DNA of 64,000 nucleotides from Propionicicella superfundia DSM 22317 (GCF_000423465.1 NZ_AUIA01000013.1:62001-126000), one strand, 5' to 3'; shown: positions 23,343 through 32,175, counted from the first letter of the stretch. Program-made: numbers and translations. Notes: generated by a model not told the origin, from the letters alone.

Positions 23343-23527
23343 GTCTAGGTCGTTGCTGCACATCATCACTGGCGCGAGGTGCCAACCTCGAGGTCGGGAC
23401 CACGCGCACAGGGGAACATCGGGGCTGACTGGCCGAGGGCGACCTCAAGGGTGGCTGGTAGGGTTGGGGGTGGCGTGTCGGGAAGTCTGGTCGACGTTTC
23501 CTTGTCGACCGATCCCGGAGCATGCCA

Positions 23528-24877
23528 ATGACCTCGCCTTCCCCAGCCTCCCCGCCTGCGCGCAACCCACGGTTGTTCCCTGCCCGCGGCAGCTATGCCG
23601 AGGCGGTGCGGATCGGGCAGGTCCTGCGCAAGGAGACCGTCGGCGGGGCGCTGCTGGTGGTCATGGCCGTGATCGCCCTGGTGTGGGCGAACTCGCCGTG
23701 GGCAGAGGGCTACTTCGCGCTCCGGGACTTCCGCATCGGCTACGAACCCTGGCACCTGAACCTCACCCTCGGCGGGTGGGCAGCGGACGGGCTGCTGGCG
23801 ATCTTCTTCTTCCTGGTCGGCTTGGAGCTCAAGCGCGAGTTCGTCGCCGGGGACTTGCGCCGGTTCCGCACTGCGGTCATCCCGATCGCCGCCGCGGCCG
23901 GAGGGGTCGCCGTCCCTGCCCTGATCTACACGGTCCTCGCCTGGCAGGACCCGGGACTGCGGCACGGGTGGGCGATCCCCACCGCCACGGACATCGCGTT
24001 CGCCGTCGCGGTCCTCGCGCTCATCGGCTCCCACCTGCCGAGTCCGTTGCGGATCTTCCTGCTCACCCTCGCGGTGGTGGACGATCTGATCGCGATCGGG
24101 ATCATCGCGATCTTCTACACCGACACCATCAATCCGGTCCCTCTCGTCCTGGCGGTGGTGACGATCGCCGTCTACGGGGCGATCGCGCAGATGTCGCGTC
24201 GGTTCTTCGGTCTGCACCCGATGGCGGCGTGGCTGATCCTGCTGCCACTCGGGATGGTCGCGTGGGCGTTCATGCACGCCTCCGGCATCCACGCGACCAT
24301 CGCCGGGGTCGTGCTGGCCTTCACGATCCCCGTCCTGCACCGCGTTCGTGACCGGGCACCGGATGCCGGTCCGGGGTTGGCGGAGCAGTTCGAGTACCGC
24401 TTCCGGCCGCTGTCGGCCGGGTTCGCGGTGCCCGTGTTCGCGTTCTTCTCCGCCGGCGTCGCGATCGGCGGCATCGACGGGTTCGTCTCGGCGCTGACCG
24501 ATCCGCTCACGGTCGCGATCGTCGCCGCGCTGGTGCTCGGCAAACCAGTCGGAATCCTCGCCACGACCTGGCTGATGACCCGCGTCGCCCGCATCCGACT
24601 CGACCCCGCCCTGAGATGGGTGGATCTCGCCGGGGTCGGCCTGCTCGCCGGCATCGGGTTCACCGTCTCACTGCTCGTCGCCGAACTCTCCTTCACCCCG
24701 GGCAGCGTCGAGCACGACCACGCGAAGGTCGCGATCCTCACCGCATCGGTGCTGGCTGCGCTGCTCGCCGCGATCGTGCTGACGGCGAGGAACCGGCGCT
24801 ACCGGAAGATCAGCGAACGCGACGCGATCGACGCCGACGGCGACGGTGTCCCGGACGTCTACCAGACGGGAGCGTGA
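23528..24877 (+). CDS. nhaA: Na+/H+ antiporter NhaA
   Basis: 449 residues with about 12 membrane helices. The NhaA pattern is clear: [32 protein letters not shown] and the ion-binding pair in [14 protein letters not shown] (Asp-Asp near residue 183). It exchanges Na+ or Li+ for protons. The ATG at 23528 has GGAG 7 nt upstream; the ATG at 23522 would leave almost no spacing. The C-terminal tail ends [15 protein letters not shown], which has the Asp spacing of a calcium-binding loop and is unusual for NhaA. It sits between the ArsR operon (divergent) and recombinase module 2, so it is probably carried as cargo. Confidence 0.93.
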   Translation: MTSPSPASPPARNPRLFPARGSYAEAVRIGQVLRKETVGGALLVVMAVIALVWANSPWAEGYFALRDFRIGYEPWHLNLTLGGWAADGLLAIFFFLVGLELKREFVAGDLRRFRTAVIPIAAAAGGVAVPALIYTVLAWQDPGLRHGWAIPTATDIAFAVAVLALIGSHLPSPLRIFLLTLAVVDDLIAIGIIAIFYTDTINPVPLVLAVVTIAVYGAIAQMSRRFFGLHPMAAWLILLPLGMVAWAFMHASGIHATIAGVVLAFTIPVLHRVRDRAPDAGPGLAEQFEYRFRPLSAGFAVPVFAFFSAGVAIGGIDGFVSALTDPLTVAIVAALVLGKPVGILATTWLMTRVARIRLDPALRWVDLAGVGLLAGIGFTVSLLVAELSFTPGSVEHDHAKVAILTASVLAALLAAIVLTARNRRYRKISERDAIDADGDGVPDVYQTGA

Positions 24878-24972
24878 CCAGGGTCCTGTTCATCGTGGTG
24901 TACTCCCCGCGATGACAGTTCGCGGGCGTGCCGGTCGTGTTGTCGCACCTACTGGTTGTGGTGAGACATGGG

Positions 24973-26751
24973 TCAGGGCGTCAGCGGTCGCGGGTGCGGG
25001 GTGCCTGGCGACGTGAGGTCGGGGTGTTCGAGGGCGCCGAGGTAGCGGTTGGTGCCTTCGATGCTAAGGCCGAACAGGTCGCTGATCCGTCGCGCGTCGC
25101 CGCCGGTGGCGTGGACTTCGGCGAGGATGCGGTCTTCACGGATCTTCTGCGGGCGTATGCCGGCCTCCTGCCATGGATATGTCCGGTTTGCGGCCATCAG
25201 CCGGAGCGCGGAGCGCTGGTGGATGAGCAGGTGCGGGTTCTGCGAGTTCGGCCATTTCGTCTGGCGGTAGTCGAGCCATCGGGCCAGGCGCTCACGCACC
25301 GGCGCTGCCAGCGGGATGCTGCGTCCGTCGAGGGTGAGGCGGCCGTCGACGATGTCGGTGAGCAGAAGTTCGGAGACCTGTTTGGCGGTCAGCGCATAGA
25401 ACGCGACCAGGGCAACGGCCAGAGCCACGGCCGGATGGGGCGAGTTGAGCTTCTCGCGGATGAGCTCGGTGTTCAGGGGCAGCGGGATCGTGCCGTTGAG
25501 CTTGGTGCTCTTCAACCCGCGCGCCGGGTTGGCGAAGACGAGCTTGCGCGCCTTCAGGGTCTTGAACAGCGATCGCATGCCTCGTTCCACGAGCGCAAGC
25601 TGGACCGGGGTGCCGGGCAGGGCAGCGCGCACCTGCGCGGCGGTGATCTCGGCCAGCGACTGGTGCCCGGCTTCGGCCCAGGCCTTGACGGCGGGCGCGA
25701 TCGCGCGGATGTGGTTGCGGACGGTGAGAGGGTCACGGGAGCGCTGGCGGGGCGCGGTCGTGGCGCCGTCGAGCATGACACCCCTCCAGATGTCGAGTTG
25801 CTCGCGCATGACCGGCGGCAAGGCGTTGGTCTTGTTCGCGAAGTAGACCTCGATCGGCCGGGGCCGGTCCTCGATGAGCAGGTCCGCGGCGGCGAGCACG
25901 TCGATAGTCGAGACGATGTTGCCGGCATAGCGCGGGAGCTGGAGCACGTCGGAGGCGCGGATCTTCGCGGTCGGCGAGTCGCGGAGGGTCTGCAGAAGGC
26001 GCAGGGAGGGGATCACGTCGTTGCGCTGCCGAGTGCTCCAGCCGAACTTCTCGGCGTGCTCACCCACGATCGCGGCGCAGTAGCGGGTCAGCTCGCTGTT
26101 CTCGATGAACGCCTTCTGGCGCAGCATCTCGGGATCGGGCGGCACGTCGATGAGGACGGGCTGGACCCACTCGGTGAGGGTGAGTTTCTTCGGCGGCGGA
26201 CCGGGGCGACCCCACCCGCCGGGCGTCTTCCAGCCGTTGGCGGACTTGAGACGCGGCGTCCTCGGACGTTGGAAGACCATGTTGGCGAAGAAGAGCTGCT
26301 GCCCGTACTTGTTCGCGCCCGCGATGTCGAGGGAGCGTCCGGGTTCTTGCAGCATCCGCGCCTGCTCGAGGCAGAGCCGGCAGGCACCCTGCTCGGCGAT
26401 CCAGCTCTCGCGGCCGCAGTAGTCGCACACGCCCTTCGGGTAGTGGGTCTGCCACCAGCGGCACGACGAGCACATCCAGTTGCGTTGCGGATATACACCC
26501 CAGGCCAGGCATCCTTTGCAGGAGCCAAGCCGCTCGGGACTGCGCGGATGACACCGCTCGCACAGGCCCTGGCTGAAGTAGTTCTTCATCGACGCGCAGG
26601 CCGAGCACGGCGGCAGGGCGAACGGGCCTCCGGGCAGGCAGTCGTAGCAGAAGTCCACACGGGGCTTCGTCCAGGCGGCGCGGCCCACCTGGCAGCGGGA
26701 GCAGTTCGGCGGCACCCGCAGCGGCGCGTCCTTGCCCGCTGCGGGGCTCAC
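24973..26751 (-). CDS. Large zinc-ribbon protein with a degraded tyrosine-recombinase C-terminus (module 2)
   Basis: 592 residues. The first ~150 hold many CxxC pairs (CSRCQVG, CYDC, CSACAS, CERCHP, CKGCLA, CSSCRW, CDYCGRE, CRLC), so a row of zinc ribbons. The middle is helical. Residues ~410-570 follow the integrase fold: AFYALTAKQVSELLLTDI where active enzymes have GLRxxEL, and RRISDLFGLSIEGTNRYLG at the end. The first catalytic Arg is Gln, as in the module 1 protein, and LGH is FGL, although a Tyr remains. It overlaps the HTH gene by 4 nt (GTGA). It is probably a non-catalytic partner of the recombinase encoded two genes upstream. I know no assigned function. Confidence 0.75.
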   Translation of the reverse strand: MSPAAGKDAPLRVPPNCSRCQVGRAAWTKPRVDFCYDCLPGGPFALPPCSACASMKNYFSQGLCERCHPRSPERLGSCKGCLAWGVYPQRNWMCSSCRWWQTHYPKGVCDYCGRESWIAEQGACRLCLEQARMLQEPGRSLDIAGANKYGQQLFFANMVFQRPRTPRLKSANGWKTPGGWGRPGPPPKKLTLTEWVQPVLIDVPPDPEMLRQKAFIENSELTRYCAAIVGEHAEKFGWSTRQRNDVIPSLRLLQTLRDSPTAKIRASDVLQLPRYAGNIVSTIDVLAAADLLIEDRPRPIEVYFANKTNALPPVMREQLDIWRGVMLDGATTAPRQRSRDPLTVRNHIRAIAPAVKAWAEAGHQSLAEITAAQVRAALPGTPVQLALVERGMRSLFKTLKARKLVFANPARGLKSTKLNGTIPLPLNTELIREKLNSPHPAVALAVALVAFYALTAKQVSELLLTDIVDGRLTLDGRSIPLAAPVRERLARWLDYRQTKWPNSQNPHLLIHQRSALRLMAANRTYPWQEAGIRPQKIREDRILAEVHATGGDARRISDLFGLSIEGTNRYLGALEHPDLTSPGTPHPRPLTP

Positions 26752-27074
26752 AACGGGGGCTCGGACCTGGGGTTGCCGAACCGTGGCGCGACCCGGGGCG
26801 GGGCGTCGTTCTGGGCGTTGATGGTCTCGGCCTTCTGCGGCCTGCGCGCGGCGACTTTCTCCGGCTCGGGCACCATCAGATCAGACGGGGTGCAGTCCAG
26901 CACCGAGCAGATCACGTCGAGCTCGTCCAGTCGGATCGTCGGCGGGGTCCCGGCCCACCAGGACGACATCTTCCCGGCGCTGATCTCCAGTCCTTCTGCG
27001 GCGAGGCGGCGGCGCATCTCGGCGGACTTCCAGATGCCGCGCTCGGCGGCTCTCATCCTCAGATTCCACTGCAC
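26748..27074 (-). CDS. Small XRE/Cro-type HTH protein of recombinase module 2
   Basis: 108 residues, opening MQWNLRMRAAERGIWKSAEM, with a Cro/CI-type helix-turn-helix (ISAGKMSSWWAGTP as turn region) and the closing helices LDELDVICSVLDCTPSDLMV. The layout and key words match the HTH protein of module 1 (13097-13432). It starts 7 bp after the recombinase stop and its end overlaps the zinc-ribbon gene, so the three are made from one transcript. It is probably a directionality factor or regulator of the element. Confidence 0.85.
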   Translation of the reverse strand: MQWNLRMRAAERGIWKSAEMRRRLAAEGLEISAGKMSSWWAGTPPTIRLDELDVICSVLDCTPSDLMVPEPEKVAARRPQKAETINAQNDAPPRVAPRFGNPRSEPPL

Positions 27075-27081
27075 GGGCGGC

Positions 27082-28164
27082 TCACCTTTCTTCTGCGAAG
27101 CGGGCCTCGACCCGCTGGTTGGCGCCTCGCCAGGCCAGCTCGACGTGCTCGCTGCGCACGTGGATATAGCCCGACGTCGTGGACAGCCACTGATGACCCA
27201 GCAACTCCTGGATCGCTTTCAAGTCCATCCCCGACCCATACAGCGAGGAGGCGCAGTAATGCCGCAGCACGTGAGGCGTCAGCCGGCCCGACCACGCGGG
27301 CAGGAACCGATCGGTTTGGACCGTCAGACCCCGACGCAGCGAGAAGTCGCTCACTCGTCCGCAACGACGCAGGTCCTCGTCGAACCGCTCGGACGGCAGC
27401 AGCGGCGCGTCCGGGTTGTCCCAGTCGTCGCCGAACTGGTGACGCACCTCGGCCAGCCACCAGTCGATGAGCTGTTCGGCGCCGTTGATCGCCGGGACCA
27501 GGCGCGCCTTGAAGCCGCGCCCGCGCGAGCCCTTCCCGAACCGCACATGCAGCTTCCCGAACCCGCCCAGGTCGGGGCGCCAGTCGCGGATGTCGAGCAT
27601 CACCGTCTCGGTGATCCGCAGGCCGAGCCGGCGCCACAGCGCCGCGGCGAAGTAATCCCGTGCAGCAGGCAGATACTTCCGTGCCTCGGGGATCGAACCG
27701 CGCCACGAGGCGAACAGCCCATCGACCTCGGCATCGGACGGCGGCACCCGCACCTTGCCCAGCGACGCGCCGGACTGCCGGTTGAACTCATCGATGGGCT
27801 GCTCGACCACAACCCCGGTCATCCGGTGGATCTGGCCCTGATAGCGGGCGACGACGAACTCGTAGAACAGCGCCAGCGCTCCGGCCTTGCCCGCCCGCGT
27901 GCTCACCGCGTGACCCATCCGCCGCTGCTCGACCAGGAACCGGTCCGCGTCAGCGAACGACGCCTCCCACAACGGGCCGGTCAACGACCGCGCGAACTCG
28001 ATGATCGTCGGCCTGGTCGTGCGGATATACCCGTCGCTGAGCCCGGCGGCCGCCATCGCGATCGCGTACTCATCGACGATCTCCTGCTCGAAGTCCTCGA
28101 CATCCTGAGCAGTCCGCAGGACCTCGTCGTCGCCGGCGCCGCCGCGCAGCGCGACGAGCCTCAT
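27082..28164 (-). CDS. Tyrosine site-specific recombinase (module 2)
   Basis: 360 residues. An N-terminal SAM-like core-binding part (about 30-140: YAIAMAAAGLSDGYIRTTRP) is followed by the catalytic domain with all boxes: LWRRLGLRITETVMLDIRDW (Arg I), TPHVLRHYCASSLYGSG (HxLRH), LLGHQWLSTTSGYIHV (GH and Tyr). It should therefore be active in cutting and joining DNA through a covalent tyrosine link. First gene of the int-HTH-zinc-ribbon trio. The 160 bp upstream contain repeated ACCATnCGTCA words that may be its control or arm sites. Confidence 0.92.
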   Translation of the reverse strand: MRLVALRGGAGDDEVLRTAQDVEDFEQEIVDEYAIAMAAAGLSDGYIRTTRPTIIEFARSLTGPLWEASFADADRFLVEQRRMGHAVSTRAGKAGALALFYEFVVARYQGQIHRMTGVVVEQPIDEFNRQSGASLGKVRVPPSDAEVDGLFASWRGSIPEARKYLPAARDYFAAALWRRLGLRITETVMLDIRDWRPDLGGFGKLHVRFGKGSRGRGFKARLVPAINGAEQLIDWWLAEVRHQFGDDWDNPDAPLLPSERFDEDLRRCGRVSDFSLRRGLTVQTDRFLPAWSGRLTPHVLRHYCASSLYGSGMDLKAIQELLGHQWLSTTSGYIHVRSEHVELAWRGANQRVEARFAEER

Positions 28165-28188
28165 GGACTCTGCTGTTCACGCCGGTCG

Positions 28189-28239
28189 ACCATACGTCAA
28201 CCATACCGACGAACCGTCAGCCACAGTGACCATTCGTCA
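28189..28239. repeat. Cluster of ACCATnCGTCA words upstream of recombinase module 2
   Basis: ACCATACGTCA (28189-28199) and ACCATTCGTCA (28229-28239) are 40 bp apart, with partial copies ACCATACC (28200) and AACCGTCA (28212) between them. They lie 25-75 bp before the recombinase start and may be sites for the HTH protein or recombinase. Confidence 0.45.
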
Positions 28240-28319
28240 CCGCGAGTCGCACCCGCGACGAACCTGCAACCACAAGGGAACACGGCCCGATCGGGCCCGA
28301 AGCGGAGAGCGGAACTTCA

Positions 28320-28889
28320 ATGCATGGAGATTGGCCACCGATGAGCTTCACCGGCCCGCGCCGATCCACCCCAACCGACGAAGATGCGACCGCTCCCGTC
28401 GAGCTGCCGCACGTCCTCGTCACCGTCGCCGCCGACGGCACCCTCACCGCGACGGTCGATGGAGCACCATTCCCGTCACCGGACGGTACAGCGTGGACGC
28501 GGGCGACGTTCGGGCCGCTCATGGATGTCATCACCCAGGACCGCACGATCGCCGTCCGAGTCGAGGTGCGCGAGAACGACGGCAGTGTGTTCACCGACAT
28601 CCTCCGCACCCGCAAGCCCCGACGCGCAGCGGCCCCGTCCCAGAACCCTGTGCCGGAGACACGTCGGAGTCGCCACGCCCGACGACTGCCGCGCTTGGCC
28701 GAAGTCACCGCGGGCGGGTTCGTGCCCGGCGAGGATATCGCCGTCGCGACGATCGTCTCCCACACCGACGCCACCGGAACCGGCGAAGCCCGCGCGCTCA
28801 TCGACCTCGATGACCTACCCGACGGCACACACGAGGTGATCCTGTTCGGGCGCATCTCGGGCACGCTCACAGTGCGGCGGCTGACATGA
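28320..28889 (+). CDS. Conjugative-element protein of unknown function
   Basis: 189 residues from ATG 28320 (an ATG at 28341 is also possible). I do not recognise the family. It begins with a polar segment, has VELPHVLVTVAADGTLTATVDG, then a linker rich in Arg/Pro (KPRRAAAPSQNPVPETRRSR) and a second beta-rich part ending DLPDGTHEVILFGRISGTL. No signal peptide or membrane helix is seen. It overlaps the coupling-protein gene by 4 nt (ATGA), so it is translated with it and likely works in the same transfer apparatus. Confidence 0.6.
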   Translation: MHGDWPPMSFTGPRRSTPTDEDATAPVELPHVLVTVAADGTLTATVDGAPFPSPDGTAWTRATFGPLMDVITQDRTIAVRVEVRENDGSVFTDILRTRKPRRAAAPSQNPVPETRRSRHARRLPRLAEVTAGGFVPGEDIAVATIVSHTDATGTGEARALIDLDDLPDGTHEVILFGRISGTLTVRRLT

Positions 28890-30664
28890 ACCAGCGGCAA
28901 GCCGGGGGCATGGGCGACGAACTCACCAACGCCGCCCTCATAGGCCTGATCGGCATGTTCGGGATCGCTCTCGTCCTCCGCGCCGCCGGCAGCGTCGCCG
29001 CGTTCCTCACCGGCACACCCCAGCCCGAGGCCGGCGCAGCAGCAGGGCTCGCCGTGCTGTTCAACCCCGGCGACCCTGCGACCGCGCTCGGTGCCGACAG
29101 GCTCAACCCGGTCGTCTACTGGCTCGTCAGCACGGCACTGCTCGGCGGACTCGCCGCCGGGATCGCATGGGTCTGGATCGTGCTGCGCCGACACACGCGG
29201 AAGACAGAGACCGACCCGCACCGACTGGCCGGGATCGCGACCAGCCACGAGGTCAAGACCGCAGCATCCGCGAAGGCACTGCTTCACCGCGCGGCCACCC
29301 TGCGGCCCTCCTTGAAGTCGCCCGCACCACAGGATGTCGGCTACCTGCTCGGAGCCAGCCGTGGCACGAAGGTCTGGGCATCGGTCGAAGACTCGATCCT
29401 GCTGATCGGCCCACCCCGATCCGGGAAAGGTCTGCACGTCGTCATCAACGCGATCCTCGACGCACCCGGGGCGGTCGTCACCACCAGCACCAGGCCCGAC
29501 AACCTCACCGCGACGCTTCGCGCCCGACGCCGCAAGGGCGGCCCGGTCGCCGTGTTCGACCCCCAGCGCCTGGCCGAAGGCATCCCCGCCGGGCTGCGCT
29601 GGTCACCCATTCGCGGTTGCGACGATCCACTGACCGCGATGATCCGCGCCAACGGACTCGCCGCTGCTACGGGTCTCAGTGCTGGCGGGGTCGAGTCCGG
29701 CGGGTTCTGGGAAGGCAAGACCCGCACCGCGCTCCAGAGTCTGTTGCACGCTGCCGCGCTCGACGGTCGTCAACCGGCCGAGCTGTTCAGGTGGACCCTC
29801 GACCCCAGCGCTGCGTCGGAGGCCGTCGCCATCCTCAACTCACACCCGAACGCGGCGATGGGTTGGGACGACTCGCTGGCCGCGATGATCGACGCTGACC
29901 CCAAGACCCGGGACAGCATCTGGCAAGGCGTCTCCCTCGCGCTCGCAGCCCTCGCCGACCCGCGCGTGCTCGATGCTGTCACGCCAGGACCGCACGAACA
30001 CTTCGACCCCGAGACCTTCCTCACCGAACAAGGCACCCTTTACCTGCTCGCCACCGGTGCCGGAGCGGGAGCCTCCGCGTCGCTGGTCGCGGCGTTCGTC
30101 GAAGACCTCATCGAAACCGCCCGCCGACTCGCGGCACGCTCACCGGGAGCCCGGCTCGACCCGCCGCTGTTGCTCGCGCTCGACGAGATCGGAAACCTCG
30201 CGCCGCTGCCGTCACTGCCGACGCTCATGGCCGAAGGTGGCGGCACCGGGATCACGACCATGCCGGTCTTGCAGTCCCTCGCCCAGGCTCGCGACAGGTG
30301 GAGTGAGCATCAGGCCGGCGCGATCTGGGACGCCAGCATCGTCAAGATCATCCTCGGCGGCGCATCCAACAGCCGTGACCTCCAAGACCTCTCCACGCTC
30401 ATCGGAGAGCGCGACGAGTACACCGACAGCGTGACCCTCGGCGACCACGGCACCCGCTCGAATCAGCGCTCGATCCGCCGCGTCCCGATCCTGCCGCCAG
30501 ACCGCATCCGAACACTGCCGTTCGGCACCGGCATCACGATGCTGCGCTCTGCACCGCCCATCGTCACCGACCTACGCGCCTGGCCGACCCGCCCCGACGC
30601 AGCGCAGCTCCGCACTGACCGCGACGAACTCGAAGCGCTTCTGCGCCACCGCCCCGCCTCCTGA
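28886..30664 (+). CDS. VirD4/TraG-type coupling ATPase of a conjugative element
   Basis: 592 residues. Two N-terminal membrane helices (about 13-38 and 75-98) anchor it. A cytoplasmic ATPase follows: LIGPPRSGKGLHVVIN (Walker A, near residue 175), TTSTRPDNL, and PLLLALDEIGNLAPLPSLP (Walker B, near 430), then GITTMPVLQSLAQARDRWSEH, the TraM-recognition-like region. Coupling proteins bring the DNA-relaxase complex to the transfer channel. No relaxase is found in the window and the VirB4-like gene upstream is broken, so self-transfer from this piece alone is unlikely. Confidence 0.88.
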   Translation: MNQRQAGGMGDELTNAALIGLIGMFGIALVLRAAGSVAAFLTGTPQPEAGAAAGLAVLFNPGDPATALGADRLNPVVYWLVSTALLGGLAAGIAWVWIVLRRHTRKTETDPHRLAGIATSHEVKTAASAKALLHRAATLRPSLKSPAPQDVGYLLGASRGTKVWASVEDSILLIGPPRSGKGLHVVINAILDAPGAVVTTSTRPDNLTATLRARRRKGGPVAVFDPQRLAEGIPAGLRWSPIRGCDDPLTAMIRANGLAAATGLSAGGVESGGFWEGKTRTALQSLLHAAALDGRQPAELFRWTLDPSAASEAVAILNSHPNAAMGWDDSLAAMIDADPKTRDSIWQGVSLALAALADPRVLDAVTPGPHEHFDPETFLTEQGTLYLLATGAGAGASASLVAAFVEDLIETARRLAARSPGARLDPPLLLALDEIGNLAPLPSLPTLMAEGGGTGITTMPVLQSLAQARDRWSEHQAGAIWDASIVKIILGGASNSRDLQDLSTLIGERDEYTDSVTLGDHGTRSNQRSIRRVPILPPDRIRTLPFGTGITMLRSAPPIVTDLRAWPTRPDAAQLRTDRDELEALLRHRPAS

Positions 30665-30744
30665 CGACGCTTGGAAGCTCCAGTGCACCTGCCTGACAGA
30701 GCGACCCACACGCAGCTGGTCGCCCGAATCAGGAGGAGGCCATC

Positions 30745-31185
30745 ATGGCCATTCACACCCAGGAATCGCTGTCAGGCTTCATCGCTTCGGAGCCGTTGCT
30801 CACCGAGACGGCAAAGGGAGACGCCAGGTTCTTCGCCCGTATCGGCAAGGAGCACTTCCGCCGCGAGGACGACGGCTCGTTCACGCAGACCGAGACGACC
30901 TACCACCACCTGGTGATGTTCGGGCGTTCCGCTGAGCACGCGCACGCGAACTTCGACCAGGGCGACAACTTCGTCGCCGAGGGCTACACGCGACCGGTCA
31001 ACTACGAGCGCAACGGTCAGGCAATCGAGGGCGAAGAGTTCGTCGCCAAGAAGATCGGCCACGACGCCGCGCGAACCCGCTACCAGGTGGATCGCACGCC
31101 GCGCAATGGAGTCGGGCGGGACGCAGCAACGTACGAGCCGACGCAGCGAGCAGCGACCGCGGCGCACGCCCCGGTCAGCATGTGA
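30745..31185 (+). CDS. Single-stranded-DNA-binding-like protein of the element
   Basis: 146 residues with a strong AGGAGGAGG before the ATG. The body has OB-fold-like strands as in element-borne SSB proteins: GFIASEPLLTETAKGDARFF, HHLVMFGRSAEHAHANFDQG, NFVAEGYTR and EEFVAKKIGHDAARTRYQVD. It lacks the long acidic tail of cellular SSB. It probably coats single strands during transfer. It lies between the coupling protein and the DUF4913 gene, a common neighbourhood in actinobacterial conjugative elements. Confidence 0.75.
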   Translation: MAIHTQESLSGFIASEPLLTETAKGDARFFARIGKEHFRREDDGSFTQTETTYHHLVMFGRSAEHAHANFDQGDNFVAEGYTRPVNYERNGQAIEGEEFVAKKIGHDAARTRYQVDRTPRNGVGRDAATYEPTQRAATAAHAPVSM

Positions 31186-31204
31186 GCTCGGGAGCTACAG
31201 CACC

Positions 31205-31762
31205 ATGAACGATCAGCATGAGATGGATGAGCCGGACGTCTTCGACGGCCCGCCCCGCGTCACCAACTCGGACATGCCCGAACCGCCGCACCCCGTGAAC
31301 TGGAACCTGCTGACGGCACACGAGCTGGAGCAGGAATGGCTCGCGCTGAACCGATGGGTTGACTGGCTGCGCCGCACCTACGGCCTCACCGTCGCGGTAG
31401 TGCCACCGTTCTGGCACCACCACCCGGAGATGGTCTGGGAGCTATCGGCACTGCACCTGCACTGGCTCGCGGCCTACGACCCCGATCAGAACGCATCCGC
31501 GCCGCTCGGCTGGCACCGCGACTTCGCCGACGCGCGCGAACGCCTTCGCTACTGGGTCACCGCCTGCGGCACCCGTGGCGACCGCGACCGACCGACCCGG
31601 CAAGCTGCATGGCCCGGTGAAGACTCAGCGCCCACCATCCAGGACTTCACCTTCACCGACCGCGACACCGAGTTCGTCGAGTTCGTCATCGCCCAAGTCC
31701 GCAAGCGCCAGGAGGCCGAAGACGAGTTCTACGCCAACCTGGCCGACGATGAAGCTCCGTAG
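31205..31762 (+). CDS. DUF4913-domain protein
   Basis: 185 residues from an ATG at 31205. The central part NWNLLTAHELEQEWLALNRW, then VDWLRRTYGL, VVPPFWHHHPEMVWELSALH and LHWLAAYDPDQNA is the DUF4913 pattern found next to transfer genes of actinobacterial elements. The C-terminus is charged and helical. No catalytic motif is visible; function unknown. Upstream frames that extend to 31106 overlap the SSB-like gene and were not used. Confidence 0.82.
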   Translation: MNDQHEMDEPDVFDGPPRVTNSDMPEPPHPVNWNLLTAHELEQEWLALNRWVDWLRRTYGLTVAVVPPFWHHHPEMVWELSALHLHWLAAYDPDQNASAPLGWHRDFADARERLRYWVTACGTRGDRDRPTRQAAWPGEDSAPTIQDFTFTDRDTEFVEFVIAQVRKRQEAEDEFYANLADDEAP

Positions 31763-31766
31763 AGCG

Positions 31767-31994
31767 ATGAGCCGCTATGCCAAGAAGACCGACCGTCGCC
31801 CGTACGAGGAGCGGTCGTTTTCCGTCCGGGCCGTCCACCGCGAGCGCGCCGACCTGCACAAGCTCGCCGAGGTTCTCATCCGGCTGACGTTGCAGGAGAC
31901 CGGCGAGAGCCGCGCGGCCCGTGAAGCCGTGCGGGTGCCCGACACCTACCAGGCGGCTCCCGATGGCCTGGCCGCCTCTGAAGCCGCCCGGTAG
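31767..31994 (+). CDS. Small basic protein of the conjugative element
   Basis: 75 residues from ATG 31767 (an ATG at 31749 overlapping the previous stop is the alternative). Text such as KKTDRRPYEERSFSVRAVHR and DLHKLAEVLIRLTLQET recurs in actinobacterial integrative elements directly before their recombinase. No domain is known to me. It starts 5 nt after the DUF4913 stop, so it is probably co-translated. Its TAG stop overlaps a TAGAAT box that may serve the structured RNA that follows. Confidence 0.6.
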   Translation: MSRYAKKTDRRPYEERSFSVRAVHRERADLHKLAEVLIRLTLQETGESRAAREAVRVPDTYQAAPDGLAASEAAR

Positions 31995-31997
31995 AAT
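31992..31997 (+). promoter_or_regulatory. Possible -10 box TAGAAT
   Basis: TAGAAT stands just before the run of hairpins at 32024-32165 and could start that RNA around 32004. No good -35 is seen, as often in actinobacteria. Confidence 0.35.
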
Positions 31998-32023
31998 GAA
32001 ACCTGCAAGCCTCGCGATGCGGG

Positions 32024-32165
32024 GTGTTGTGGCCTAAACCCCGCCGTTCGGCGGGCAACACGCACCGAGACCATCGGGTCTCGCCCTACAGCCTTCACCG
32101 GCTGCTCTCACGATCAACACCCCTCCCACCAACAGTGGGAGCGCGAGGGTCGAACCGCGTGAGAG
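32024..32165 (+). ncRNA. Structured RNA or long leader upstream of the serine recombinase
   Basis: Three stems in 142 nt, all perfectly paired. Stem 1: GTGTTG (32024) with CAACAC (32056), enclosing CCCGCC-gttc-GGCGGG (32040-32055). Stem 2: CGAGACC-atcg-GGTCTCG (32066-32083). Stem 3: CTCTCACG (32105-32112) with CGTGAGAG (32158-32165), enclosing CTCCCAC-caaca-GTGGGAG (32123-32141). The last strand holds the only purine-rich candidate ribosome binding site, 10 nt before the recombinase ATG, so folding could mask translation. No known RNA family comes to mind. It could be a cis-acting leader, a small RNA or DNA structure used in transfer. Confidence 0.5.
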
Positions 32166-32175
32166 TGAGCCCCCG

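Noticed and set aside
24928-28344. 1138-residue open frame on the plus strand
   Set aside because: It is antisense to the recombinase trio, which has clear domains. Long empty frames opposite real genes are usual at this GC content.
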